Shown here piece after piece: positions 10,626 to 23,000 of a stretch of DNA of 64,000 bases; position 1 is the stretch's first letter; each line of letters opens with the position of its first letter. This stretch comes from Ophiura sarsii (lineage: Eukaryota > Echinodermata > Ophiuroidea > Amphilepidida > Ophiuridae): assembly GCA_035610835.1 (NCBI GenBank), contig CM069449.1, positions 41,027,098 to 41,091,097 on the forward strand. Reading direction: 5' to 3'. The notes under the pieces were generated by a model. That model was not told the origin of the DNA. It saw only the letters and a list, made by a program, of their open reading frames with translations, and made no database searches. The translations under genes and the position numbers were made by a program.

Positions 10626-11074
10626 TACCAGACTATACCATTATTTGAAGGAGCAGCTATGATATTATACATATAAATATTAACCGAGTTTTGTTTTAAA
10701 AAAAATATTATGAACTGTTCGATTGATGTGTTGTGAATACACTCTTAATTACGAATGTGGCCGACTTAGTCAAGACATAATTTTATTGATTGTTATTTTA
10801 GTCACACTTCGCATCCCCCATTCCATAAAGTGCAAAACTTGTTTCGGGTCACTGGGTAAATTAAAATAAATCCGGTTTTAAAAAGGTGAGCTATCAACCG
10901 ACTAAAGCGTGGTCTTTTTGTAGTCCATGCTAGCCGTAAAATTGATAATACACATACCAATACAATTAAATTTATTGGGTTCGTGTCGACACATATAGCG
11001 AATCCGTCCCGTTGTCTTACTCTACAACCACGATGGGATTTCCTTCATTTTTCAGCTTATGAAGTTTTCACCAA

Positions 11075-11082
11075 ATATAAAG
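11075..11082 (+). promoter_or_regulatory. TATA-like box upstream of gene 2
   Basis: ATATAAAG lies about 120 bp upstream of the start codon at 11202, a plausible spacing for a short 5' UTR. No initiator was verified. Confidence 0.3.
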
Positions 11083-11130
11083 TTGTGAATTTTAGTGTCA
11101 CGGCTTCGGATTACAATAAGGATCTAAAAG

Positions 11131-11150
11131 CTCGGTCATAACTGACCGAG
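11131..11150. promoter_or_regulatory. Perfect 8-bp inverted repeat near the gene 2 start
   Basis: CTCGGTCA and TGACCGAG are separated by TAAC, about 50 bp before the start codon. It could be a 5' UTR hairpin or a dyad for a nuclear-receptor-like factor (TGACC half sites). This is visible structure with inferred meaning. Confidence 0.35.
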
Positions 11151-11201
11151 AAGTGACAAATCAGTTTAACTTTTGAATCATTGGATCTAATAAACGCAAA
11201 T

Positions 11202-11253
11202 ATGGACACTCTGTGGAGACTCTGCAGCGTCGTGCTTCTATTTTGTCTTACAG
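11202..11253 (+). CDS. Gene 2: first coding exon, signal peptide
   Basis: The ATG at 11202 (context AAATATGG) opens MDTLWRLCSVVLLFCLT, a short N-region with an Arg followed by a Leu/Val-rich core, typical of a secretory signal peptide. The exon ends at CAG followed by GTATGT, leaving one base (phase 1). That matches the phase-1 acceptor of the discoidin exon, and joining them gives an Ala near the likely cleavage site. No coding sequence is seen between the tail of gene 1 and this point, so it marks the start of the second tandem gene. Confidence is limited only by the small exon size. Confidence 0.75.
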
Positions 11254-11495
11254 GTATGTATTGTAACTGTTGAGCATCACTAGAAATCATGTTCAATTTT
11301 GAAGTAGCCTATATGATACGTAACATTATTACTGGACGGTTCATAAATATTTGTTGGAGTTGAAAATCTCCAACTCCTACAATGGGAAGTGGGTCGAACA
11401 TTCGTTGCTTTCCAACATTTTCCGCAGGGTTCAACCCGACCCCCTATTTACCTATTCATATTATACATTATTGACAACTGTGAGAAATAACCCTA

Positions 11496-11634
11496 CACAG
11501 AAAGAAGAAAAAGTGAGTCATCATCGAAAAATGAGTCATTTTGTCCATGTAGTGACACACTATGGCTCAAAATGAGTCATTTTGTCCGTGTAGTGACTCA
11601 TTTTACGATGATGACTCACTTTTTTCTTTCTGTG
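11496..11634. mobile_element. Short TA-flanked MITE in intron 1
   Basis: A 139-bp palindromic element with ends CACAGAAAGAAG and CTTTCTGTG, flanked by TA on both sides. The arms include AGTGAGTCATCATCG and its complement, and TGAGTCA repeats several times. It has no coding capacity. Confidence 0.75.
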
Positions 11635-12434
11635 TACCTGTTGTACGGTCTTTCGCGGACAGGTGCGTACGAATCAACGTGGGCTCCTTCATGCTTGTCC
11701 CTTTTTTTTATTGTTCTTCACACTTTCCACGCTGCTAGTGAGTATTGCCATTTGCAAGACAGATTTATCATTAGAAACCTTTCCAAACTTTCAAAGCCTT
11801 ATCTTAAGAATTACTGAACCAACACTGCACACGTTTGTCCTTATTTTAATGCATTTCTCATAGCGATCCCAAACATAGTGATGGAATTCAATAACTTTGA
11901 CATTTTTGAATCATTTTGTGAACATTTTGAACTGCCGTCTGCAGACGCCTGTCGCGTGGAAAGTCCGATCTCTGTTTACACTTCGGTCCTTACGGACACA
12001 CACTTGGATCCTGAAGGGACCAGGCTCAAGCAAAATGTTCGAGCCAATATAATAAAGCCTATATAAGCATGCTGGCTGAATGAAAAGTTAGAAAAGATGG
12101 AAGAAAAGAATGAAGTAAGCAGGCCAAGTGGGAGCATTTCGCAACTCTAATCTGGGGAGATCATTTTCACATTTCAATAAGTCAAACGCCGGCGAGATAT
12201 TGCTTTTAATGGCCATTTCTACCAATTTAACACTCAGCTCCCACTGAAATTTCAATTGTAAAAGAAAGGCATTATTTGCCACATATCTGTAGCTCCTTTC
12301 TGGACCTATGCCCAAATGTTCAGATTTTAGTGGGTTTTTTTTCTTTAATTAATTTTATCGGATGGGCGGAGGGGGGAGGGGGACTTCCAGTTCATCCGCA
12401 TTATTATGATATTTCCCCTTACTATTGTTAGATA

Positions 12435-14035
12435 TGGCAAGACATAGGAGACGTTAACAAATCCGATTTTCATTGTAAGCCCTACATCCTACCTTTTAGT
12501 TCTCAAATGATTAAATTATTATAAATATATATATGTGAAACCATTGAGCTAACCAAAAAAATTATACACTCTACTCGTCACTGCGATCTTTACTTTATGA
12601 GTTCTTAGTTCAGAAGGTAAGTATACAAAGGTAGGATATTTGACATACCTACCAGTACCACGATTTTCATACCTTTTAAAGAAATACAAAAGCTCCGACA
12701 TTTTTTCCAAAGGTAGTATTTGACTCATACCTACCACGATTTTCAACTTTTCTAGAAATACATTACAATACTGAAAAATAAAGAATACATAAGCTCCGAC
12801 ATTTTTTAAAAAGGTAGGTTTTGACTCATACCTACCACGTTTTTCATACCTTTTCTCAAAATAAAGAAATACATTACAATTTAAAAAAATAAAGAAATAC
12901 GTAAGCTCCAACATGTTTTCAAAAGGTAGGTTTTGACTCATACCTACCACGATGTTCATACCTTTTCTCAAAATAAAGAAATACAAAAGAACTCTGACGT
13001 TAGAGGTCGATATATTGAAAAACAAAGAAATACATTGCAATTCTGAAAAATAAAGAAATACATAAGCTCCGATTTTTTTTCAAAAGGTAGGTTTTGACTC
13101 ATCTACCACGATTTTCATACCTTTTCTCAAAATAAAGACATACAAAAGAACTCAGACGGTAGAGGGCGATATATATGAAAAAAATTAAGAAATTCATTGC
13201 AATTCTGAAAAATAAAGAAATACATAAGTTCCGAATTTTTTCAAAAGATAGGTGTGACTCATATTTACCACGATATTCATACCTTTTCTCAAAATAAAAG
13301 AAATACATTACAATTCTGAAAAATAAAGCAATACATAAGCTCCGACATTTTTTTCAAAAGGTAGGTTTTTGACTCATACCTACAATGATGTTCATAGCTT
13401 TTCTCCAAATAAAGAAATACAAAAGATATCTGACGGTAGAGGGCGATTTATTGAAAAACAAAGAAATACATTGCAATTCGATTTTTTTCAAAGTTAGGTT
13501 TTGATTCATACCTACCACTTTTTTCATACCTTTTCTCAAAATAAAGAAATACATTACAATTCTAAAAAATTAAGAAATACATAAGCTCCAACATGTTTTT
13601 AAAAGGTAGGTTTTGACTCATACCTACCACGATGTTCATACCTTTTCTCAAAATAAAGAAATACAAAAGAACTCTGACGTTAGAGGTCGATATATTGAAA
13701 AACAAAGAAATATATTGCAATTCTGATGAAAAAGGAGAAATACATAAGCTTTAAAAAAAATTCAAAAGGTAGGTTTAGACTCATACCACGATTTTCATAC
13801 CTTTTCTCAAAATAAAGAAAATAAAATCTCAGACGGTTGAGGGCGATAAATGAAGAAAAAAATAAAGAAATATATTGCAATTCTGAAATATAAAGAAGTA
13901 CATATTTTTTGAGGTGTGACTCATACCACGATTTTCATACCTTTTCTCAAAATAAAGAAATACAAAAGAACTGTCAAAAGTATGAGGTAGGAAAACTAAA
14001 ATCCTACCTTTTTAAAGGTCTCCTATATCTTGCCA
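12435..14035. mobile_element. TIR element filled with a tandem array
   Basis: The ends TGGCAAGACATAGGAGAC (left) and GTCTCCTATATCTTGCCA (right) are inverted and flanked by TA. Degenerate complementarity continues inside the ends through a CCTACCTTTT segment. Between them, about 12590-13980 is a tandem array of roughly 120-165-bp units, each with AGGTAGGTTTTGACTCATAC, TACCACGATTTTCATACC and AAATAAAGAAATAC. The units share the GGTAGG motif with the element ends. No transposase is present. Open frames on the minus strand here merely follow the repeat. It lies in intron 1 of gene 2. Confidence 0.7.
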
Positions 14036-14095
14036 TAGTTGACTATTGTTATTACATGATTACGATATGTGTGAGCTAAATTTCACTACCTGTAG

Positions 14096-14421
14096 CTCCA
14101 CAGCGTACAGAAAGTATGGCAAATCCATTGGGAGTGGAAGATAGGACCATAGCAGATAATCAACTCACCGAATCATCTGGTTCAACAGTAACAGATGGGA
14201 GACTCAATGATCCAGACTCGTCCTGGGTAGCAACAAATGGCGCAATTGCCGGCGCTGAATACGTGCAAGTATTTGTTGGTGGTATAGTAACCGTCACCGG
14301 CGTGATAACGCAGGGCAGTCCTGCTGTCAATGACCACTGGGTGACAGAGTTTGAGGTGCATTACAGCCAAGACGGAATCATCTTCCGGTCGATACAGGAT
14401 GCAGCTGGCACTGCAAACCAG
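14096..14421 (+). CDS. Gene 2: F5/8C (discoidin) domain, N-terminal exon
   Basis: The acceptor ACCTGTAG opens in phase 1; an alternative acceptor at 14110 keeps the same frame. The donor CAG/GTGAGA is phase 0. The exon encodes about 108 residues: ANPLGVEDRTIADNQLTESS, then SSWVATNGAIAG, YVQVFVGGIVTVTGVITQG, DHWVTEFEVHYSQDG and IIFRSI. These are the hallmark strands of the coagulation factor 5/8 type C domain, which commonly binds lipid or carbohydrate on cell surfaces. The usual WLQVDL strand reads YVQVFV, and the customary N-terminal Cys before NPLG is absent, although the C-terminal LGC Cys is present in the next exon. It is the first domain after the signal peptide. Confidence 0.88.
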
Positions 14422-17400
14422 GTGAGACACAATTCTTCATCGAAGGATTATGTAACTAACTGGTAAGCAATGATAAGCCTAGTCAGCGCCATAAAGCTGT
14501 GGACATAAGTCCACCAATGCATGCGTGCGTACATGCCGTGGTGCGTGCGTACGTGAGAAAAGCCGGAAGTGCGTCCTCGACGCTTTCAAAAATGACCGCG
14601 CATCATGACTGGTTAATCTTGAAATCGCCACTCGCGTGCATGCACAAATATTTGCGCATTTCACGCATCTACGAACAAAAACAAAACACGCTCGCGTAAA
14701 ATAGCTTAAATTTCGTATAGTAGGTACATGTCATAGAATGTTGATGCGACAATAATTTCGATCGAGAATCGGGGCTCCAAAGTGTGTGAAACCCGGACAC
14801 AGGTCCTATAAGCTGTTTTTTGTTTGTTTTAAAATACTAAGGAAGTATTCAATAATCACCAAAAAAGATGCACAAACATTTACTATTGGGGAACTCTTTT
14901 TATAAGAGGTTAAAGTTGGGACCGGGGGGGGGGGGGGAATCCCAAAATACGATATTTGAAAGTTTCAGTCAGACCTTTTTTCTGCTGGCACACTCTATAC
15001 TTCATCAGCCATTAGATAATATTCACGCCTTGCTTATTCATAGAGATAACACACCTCTCAATACAATTCAATAAATAGAGTGTGTCTCAAACGAAAATAA
15101 ATAGCCCTATATATCTAATGCATAGGCTTTATCCTCGCTAAAGGCAATATGGTATATTAAAACAAACAGTTGATATTAGTTCACAGTGTTGTTTTATTTT
15201 GTGTTTATTCTTTTAACAACAATAAATAAATGTTTCATAATACAACATTGTTCAAGTATTGTGTATAATTTAAAATTCATTTTCATATTGATAAGGCGAT
15301 TTTAATTTTTGGAAGCAACTGCAAATATTTACAGTGTTGATAACTTCTCCATACAAATAAATTGAGCTTGATTTAATATTAATTAGGTGTGTTTTTTGTG
15401 CATAAGAGAATGTTAATTTTAAGAATATAAATATCTTTTCATCTATTCAACACTTATTGTCTGAGCACTTCAATGGGAATTGATCAAACACAGATATTAT
15501 AATAGCAACCAAACGTATTAACAATGACATGTCATATCAATAAAATAGTTGAAATTAAATCCGTTGTTGAGAAATGATAAAGTTACTAGGTTCTTTTCTG
15601 TTCTCAATTTGACATAGGGCCTTATACATTTTATACATAGTTTGATCGACAAACCATTATTGCGCTATTTTAGAATAAATATGAAAATGTCCGAGGTAAA
15701 AATCTAATTAAAAATATGAAAAATGCATGACATTACTTAAACGCCGTAAAATTAAAGCTCGGCATTGCTGCATCATTATTAATCAAAGAAATATCAAATA
15801 GGATCCACATGTTCTGTAAATATCTTCTATATATGCATCGTGATACTTTAGTATGAATGTAAGCCCAACACAAAATATAGCATATCATGATTTTGTAAAA
15901 TTAAAATACTGTATTGCAAGTTGTCAGATTTTAATTGACATAATAATTGCACGTTATTTGCTTTAAAACAGCTTGATATTGATATATTTCATTTCTCTGC
16001 CTGAAATTACAAAACTAAAATGTGTTTCACACATCCACTGTTACAATAGCATCAACATTATTTACGTTTCTTTGATAAAGTACACCTGGCACCAAAATGA
16101 AAAGGAAGGGTATTTCTAGGGTATTTTTCTGAAATGTCGTACACAGAGAACTTATCCTTGCACGTAAGTAGCATTCAATGAACATCTTTAACTATGTCCA
16201 AATAAACTCAAATGGCAGTTGAACTTTGTTGAAATTATAGACAAAATATCGTCTCTTTTTTAGACTTAAGGGGGGTGTGGACTCTCAGGTACAGCCTCCG
16301 TAAAACTGCCGTAACTTCTTCAATTTTCATTTAATTTTTATAAACGTATACAGTTTTTTGCAGAAAAGGGTTCAATAAATCCAACCATGATAATGAAATT
16401 GACCATTTTGGAAAAAATTATAAAAAAACGTGTTTTGACCTATTTTAGGTTTGGAAAAGATAACTCAAAATATATTTTGTTAAATTTTGTCATACTAGTT
16501 TTATGATAATCCTGATAACATTTTCCCCAAAAATGTGATTTTCATGATTTTGGCGGTAAAAAAATCACGTTTTTTTGGCACTTTTTGGTCTATAACTCAA
16601 AAAATAAATAAGATATTAAAAAAAAAACTCCTGTTGGTCATTTAACAAGTTTACAATACATTATAAATAATACTATATATTATATCCCTCCAAAGGACAT
16701 CAATATCATCAACAAAAGCCTCAAATATCTATGAAATGTATCATTTACCGTATCATACACATAACATGCTCTTCGATGTGTATTTTGAATTGAGAATTTT
16801 ATGTACACATAGCTCGTAGTCAGAGTGTAGACACAGCACGTCGTCATTTTCATGGAATGCCATCGTGTCAATATTTCTAAAAACGCAATAAACACATCCA
16901 ACATTAAACCCTAATTCCAAGAGTTTCCTGAGCGTTAATTTGTGTGCATTTTTTTTGGGTGGTTGTTGAATACTTTCTTAGTATTTTAAAACAAAAAACA
17001 GCTTATATGACTCGTTGTCTTAGTCATTACACGGATCGACATCTCTATTAGCAGCCACACCACACAGTTTAAAATTTGAGGGATCGGGACTGAAAAGATA
17101 CTGATGTTTACCACGCAACCAAGGTGTTATAATTTCGATGATGTCTCAAAATGTGCACAAATAGCCAATCTTAAGTATTATTCCGACAATATGCGAACAC
17201 CAATTGAGAAACAAATATTAGACGTATGGAAAATTCCTTTTAAAATGGAAACCCCACGGGTAGCGTTGGCCGCTTTAATACTTATAACTGTTCTTAAACA
17301 GCCCGACCAAAGTTCTTCGGAATAAGCAGACTAGTGTCTGATCGGTATGTAATTATGATAGGTGACGGGCACATATCAACATTTCAAGTAAATCATAATT

Positions 17401-17813
17401 ATCAAAATACAATGTGGTTAAGAGTTAAACTATTGAAATCAGCATCCAAAATATTGTATTCAAACGAGGCCGTCCAACAGTTTCAGAAGTATCCTATAAC
17501 CCGAACAGTAGACCAGCCCAAGGTAATAAATGTCCTTTAAAATAATTTATCACAGCATTTTTTGTTACATCTTGACACCCAGGCTAATTCAAGTCCTTAA
17601 ATAGTTAGCTTTTGAATGAAGGGGGGTGACAAAAATAGAAATCGATTTTTTTTGCGTTTTCTGTTTTTATAGTTTTTTTTGCCACCTATATTCGCTGTGT
17701 CGTCATTTAGTTTAACTTACTTGAAAATTCCCCCACTAAATCTGACCCTACCGTTTGTCCGTAGAATATAATAATGGTATCGACTAACAGTGTAATGCCC
17801 TCAATCGTTTCAG
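14422..17813 (+). other. Intron inside the F5/8C domain
   Basis: A+T-rich. I see poly(G) at about 14925-14938 and no convincing exon. Two adjacent open frames at 17104-17325 and 17334-17540 have no recognisable domain and lack splice signals in a fitting phase. Confidence 0.5.
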
Positions 17814-17961
17814 ATATTTACTGGAAACACTGATCAGAATACCCCGGTAACAAACAATTTCCCAGAGGCGGTGTCGGCTACTCATATCAGGATATACCCT
17901 ACAATGACACAAAATGGCGGAGACGCTAAAATGCGTTTTGAGGTTCTCGGTTGTAGAGGAG
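17814..17961 (+). CDS. Gene 2: F5/8C domain, C-terminal exon
   Basis: The acceptor CAATCGTTTCAG opens in phase 0, matching the donor at 14421, and the donor GTAAGA leaves in phase 1. The 49 codons read IFTGNTDQNTPVTNNFPEAV, ATHIRIYPTMTQNGGDAKMR and FEVLGC, which is the standard end of a discoidin domain (RIYP strand, then the ExxGC terminus). Together with 14096-14421 it gives a domain of about 150 residues, the usual length. Confidence 0.9.
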
Positions 17962-18239
17962 GTAAGAACCCAGGGATTGAGGGTAATATTATGGTGGATA
18001 TGAGGTCACCGTGTGTCGTAAACTCGGATCCCGTTTTCCACAGTTTGGTATAAATAAAAGAATTCTAACGTGTGAAATGTGTCAAAGGGTTTACGCTCCG
18101 GTCATTTCGTGTCATATTTACTAATTTGGGCTTTGATAAGGGCACATCGGGGATCAGACGTATTTATTCATACATTAGAGAATAAAATATAGTTGTTGCT
18201 GTTTTGCTATACGTTGGTGCCATAGTCATAATGTATCGG

Positions 18240-18800
18240 TTGTACCATGCGGTGTGGACAAACCCGGGTAGGGGCACTCAGCTTTGTCTTTGGTAGGGGT
18301 GTTCCAGAGTCTCAAAAAGGGGGGCTTCGGAACTGAATAGAGGGAATTTATGACGAAATGATAGGGTCCTAAGAACTGATTTTCTCAAAAAAGTAGGTCT
18401 TAAGAACTTGTTTGTTTTCCAAATTTGATTAGAACGCAAATGTTCGTTCATGGGTTGATTCAAGCACGCACCATCGCACAAATTTGAGGTGCTTGTAGTA
18501 TTGTCATTGCGTGATGCAGTGGTGCAGTGTGACAGACTATCATAAGACGCAATGCAGTTTGAATTGGACCAAATGTGCATGCTCACGGTAATTCCACGAT
18601 AAGCAGCAGGACACTCTGTGCCGCGGCTTCTTTTTTTTTCGCAGCCCCTCGAATCAATTTGGTCTGCCATTTTTAAAACGTGGTGGCCAAATTGCATGCC
18701 GATGGCCCGTGTTCGATTCATTGTCCGAATAGAGGGGGAAAGCCCCCCCCCCCCCCCCCCCCCCCACCCACCACCCCCACCTCTCCCCGAGGCAATGTTA
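18240..18800. repeat. Dispersed repeat with GGGGCACTC head and poly(C)
   Basis: The stretch GTAGGGGCACTCAG, GGTAGGGGTGTTCC, GGGGCTTCGG, TAGGGTCCTAAGAACTGATT resembles 45190-45440 (GGGGGGCACTC, GTGTGCCG, GGGGCTTCGGGG, TAGGGTCATAAAAGGAACTG). A poly(C) run lies at 18746-18766. The family is not named. Confidence 0.5.
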
Positions 18801-19706
18801 ATCCGAGTCATGTACAGAAGCCTTGACAGGTCCCCCAACATTGACTGATGTAGGATTGGAGAGGATATAAGACACTGAGGCGGAGACATCTGCTTTGTAT
18901 TAATCTCAATTGCGAGCACATTGATGGTTGTAAAAAGTTGTGTCAAGTGTGCCACTATTTCTGTCCATGATTACAGATGCAAATCGATTTTGAATTTGAA
19001 CGAATATGAACTATTTGCTTCGCACTTGAAACGGATAATTTCAAAAAAGTTCCCTGGGTAGTCATCAACATAGGTTATTTTATTTTATAAAACAGGCACA
19101 ACTCCTGACAGCAAGTCAATACCAGTGATTTATCTTTAAGAATAATTAAACAATTTGCTCTTTGAATATGTGCTTCATTGTTTGAATTTCTCAGGTATAA
19201 ATATCTTTTGAATATGAATAAATCTGTAATTTTTGCTCCTCATTTTAGAAGGATAATGTCAAAGGATTTAGGATTCTGTGAATAGCTTTCAAAATAAGGT
19301 TCTTTATTAAAATAGGCATAACTCCTGCTTGCATGGATTAATCCTATGAATTCCTCTATTAAGATGAGTGGAAGAATATGCTCTATACGTGCTTCATTGG
19401 CTCGCAAAATATGCCTTGTATATTTGCCACAAAAAAGATCTTCACAATTAACATTTTTGACTCAATCTGTATTGAGTATGTCAAACCTAACCCGGGGGCA
19501 GGGCGTGGTTTTGGTTCAATGGGGGAGAAAAACAGGTCAATTCTTTTTTGGTAAAAATTGACTCTGTCGGTGCCAGGTATCAAATGTGTTTCAATGGCAG
19601 TCAGCTTGGAAATTCTTAACCCAGTGAGTGGCGTGGTTTGTGTTAATGGATACTGAAGCTGGTACCAACCATGATAATATAATTTCTGTAATCTTTTTTA
19701 TACCAG

Positions 19707-20075
19707 ATGGCCCAGGAACACCTGTGCTTGTACTTGATGGCACCGATCAAGATACCAATCCGAATGATGCAAATGCTATCCTGATAGAAGGGCAGGCGTA
19801 CGAGTTTACTTGCACAGTAGCCGCAAATGAGGCGGATCCTGAGGCTAACATCAGATGGAAGCTATTCAATTCAGCTGGCGGTCAAATTGGTACTGACGAA
19901 GAGGACCCATCTGGAGAAACAGTTGCCGACTGTGTGGCTGAAGAATTCATAGGAAGGTTTACATTGGCAGCTGAAACTGTTACTTTTGCTATGCTTCAGT
20001 GTGGGTATATAGAGTGCACTGCCTACAATAGCGTCGGTGAAAGCGATCCAGTCAGAATGACATTCCAGATATGGA
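19707..20075 (+). CDS. Gene 2: Ig-like domain exon, type A (divergent)
   Basis: Acceptor TTTTTATACCAG and donor GTAAGT, phase 1 at both ends, 123 codons. It reads DGPGTPVLVLDGTDQDTNP, YEFTCTVAANEADPEANIRW, KLFNSAGG, FAMLQCGYIECTAYNSVGES and MTFQIW. The Cys-Trp-Cys spacing and the GYxECTAxN strand fit an Ig-like domain. It is the most divergent of the four type A exons, so it is probably the oldest. It follows the discoidin domain directly and precedes a type B exon. Confidence 0.85.
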
Positions 20076-23000
20076 GTAAGTTTATTTATATAACACATAC
20101 ATATATTCCTGTCATTTGAGTAGTGGATACTACATAATAAAATATATGGACTATTTCCCCACTATTTCACAGGAGGGAAAATAATTTCCCTGTGTTGAGG
20201 AGCTGCAAGGGAAATAGTACCTTTTTTATGGGAATTTGTTCTTCTGCTCGAGATCGCTGTAACTGATATGACCTTTGACACGTGTGTGTCAATCGATCAG
20301 ATTTCACATCGTCTGCATTGTTTAATTTTATTTTGCTGCCGTTGGGACTATGTAGACAGTGCTAAAATGCCAAAAAGGTAATAATATTGACATGCGTACA
20401 ATCTTGGTAAGCCGAAATCTCAACTTAGAGAAAAAAATGTAATCTCTGGCATTCTAACTTCATGTTTTATGTTAAGAACTACCATTTATTCATTGCATTG
20501 TCAATAATTATGTCTGAACAAAATTATGACAATCCTTTCAAAATGAAAAAGCAGACACAGCCATAAAAGTTGTCCCTTATCACTGCTTTGAATATATACA
20601 TTGATGGCAGGAAGTGAGTTGAGTAGGGTTTGCAAATTATACAATTAAAGTTATCACTTTCCAGGCAGCAGTCGCCTGCAGACGACAGTTGTCAGAAATA
20701 TTGAATTTGATCTCCATATTATTTGGAATCACAATGAACAATGCTTTAAAATAAGTACAAACTTAGTTATAGTATTGATTTAGTAATTTTTGAGATTTAT
20801 GTAAAATCTGTTATGTATTTGATATTAAATAGCCGCATGGAAAGCTTAAAGTATCCAATACAAGAACACAAGCTATAATAATAGGAAAATATTTTTCAGT
20901 AGATGAAATAAACCTCTCAACAAAAATTGGAGATGTTTTTCAATCGTCATATTATGTTTATAGTGAGTTGCGGATGTGTTCATCATATCCACGATACTAA
21001 ATTTGTAGTAATTTATCACTTGTTTCAGCGCTTAGCTACTTGCCTGAAACTTTGGGAATATGGGGAGGTTTCAATCTGAGTGTGCCAAAATCATCACTAT
21101 TGTGTGTCGTCAATAGAGCATCACTCAACACTACTGTTGTCATTGTAACACTTTCATTGAACAGATGGCAGAGTTGTTCTTTTGAGCACAAAATAAATAG
21201 TGGAGAATTTGCCACATTTTAGTATGTGACCTCAAACTATTCTCAGACAAATGATTGCTACGAATTGTAGTATCTTTAAAAAGAGAAACGCATTTTCATC
21301 GATAAACATGTATTGTAAAATATCAAAGAGATGGCGATTGAGAAACAATTTCTGACTTTTTTGAGGTGCTTATACCAGTCATGTTGATGGTTTTACTGAT
21401 TTGATTCAAATGTTAAGTCCATTCAACCAATGAAATAAATGTTTTGGTTATCATCATTCAGGCTACCGGAGGGGAAGATGGAAAGAACATGTTTTATATT
21501 GACCTCTTTCATTAATTAACTTTTTACTTTACTATGTTTATATCCACTCTTCTACAATATGATTACCAATGTCAAGCCATGTAGAGCCCAACATTTCAAA
21601 ATCTGCTTTGTAAATTCACTTGTAATTTCTTCAGTTTTCAATTTGAGGTAAACACTTCCACCCAGGATAAGTATTTCTTTTATTGTATACCATGAATGTT
21701 TAGACAAGGCAAACCTTATTGTACATGCAATATTAGGCAACAATTTTGCTTGTGTATTTTTTAGATTGAACATTTTGGAAACAAAAACATGACATTTTCC
21801 TTTCTAAAAGAGAAGGCATAAAGCTTAGTGCTGGCTCTATGTGTACAGTCTGATTCATTCATTCCAGTTTGCCATTGATTCTATTACTTTCAATATACAA
21901 ATAAAGTAGTGTTATGACTTCTTTAGACTTAAAGCAATAATATTATCTGATAATTTTCAATTTCTTATATTATGAAGGTTGACTTATCAGGTAAGACTCT
22001 CCTGGACTCATAAATCTATCTTGACCGTATTTTCCGTATAATGATACCATCACAGAACTCTACTAAATCATTAATGAAATCTGCTTTCACTATGTTGGAC
22101 ATTTTTCAACATATTTTTGTCATTTTTCATCATAAAGTATTCCATACTATATTGTATATAGTTGTGATCGTAACCGGATGCACCTGTAGACGACGTTAAC
22201 AGAGTGCCAAACCATGGAATTCTATTTACGAACAAGAAAATGATTCAATTGCATTTAGAGGACAAAATCAAAGATAGAGATAATAAACATTGCATCGTAT
22301 GCCTTTAAGAAAATTGCTCACATCGCTGCCATCATTATCCAGCCATCTTGAATGAAACAAGGTTTATTTAAGCGCTTACGAAATTGCCTTTGCAAATTAG
22401 CAGAATTCAAAACAATGATTAGACTTCAAAATTGTATACTATTCATTGTAACACCCTGTATATGAGGACCATTTTAGTATGGCAAAATAAGAGAAATCAA
22501 GTATGTTTCCTGTGAATTTTTTTTTCTTCTTCTTCTATTTATTGTCTCTATTTTTTTAAATGTTTTAATAGAGAATAAAATATAAAACGTAGCTTTTTTG
22601 CAATATATTGTTCTCATAGTATTTATAGACTGTATATGGAGTGGTGAATGGTAGCCGCAAAGAAACTATATTTATTTCATTCTTATTAAGTGTATTGGTT
22701 ATTTTGATCTTTCATCATAAAATAATGTTTTTTGTTAGATTTATTTTTATCAAACAACACAACATTTCATCCTTTTAAAATCAGCAAGGCCATTAGTTAT
22801 TTTCAAATATATTCACATTCATTTGTACACACCAAACCCCAATACGGCAACTCTGCATTATGCTCAACGCATATGCCGGCAACAATTTGTCTTATAATAT
22901 AAAGTGTGTATCTGCAGAAAATCAGCCGAAAACTGATCAAATTGCCCGTTTACACTATTTATACAATGATCAATGCTTAGACCACTAATAATAACAGATG

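Larger units (their letters stand above)
8420..11201. other. Region between gene 1 and gene 2
   Basis: No gene is recognised in this 2.8-kb spacer. It holds a hairpin at 8470-8529, an AGACA-type repeat (9497-9583), a poly(G) run (about 10060-10086), a dispersed repeat (10147-10625) and the presumed promoter of gene 2. Confidence 0.6.

Noticed and set aside
12549..13880. Minus-strand open frames of 60-163 codons
   Set aside because: They follow the tandem array and translate into repeated Phe/Tyr-rich peptides; the array period explains the openness.
17104..17540. Two adjacent small frames in the discoidin intron
   Set aside because: No recognisable domain, no matching splice phases, and the discoidin domain is complete without them.
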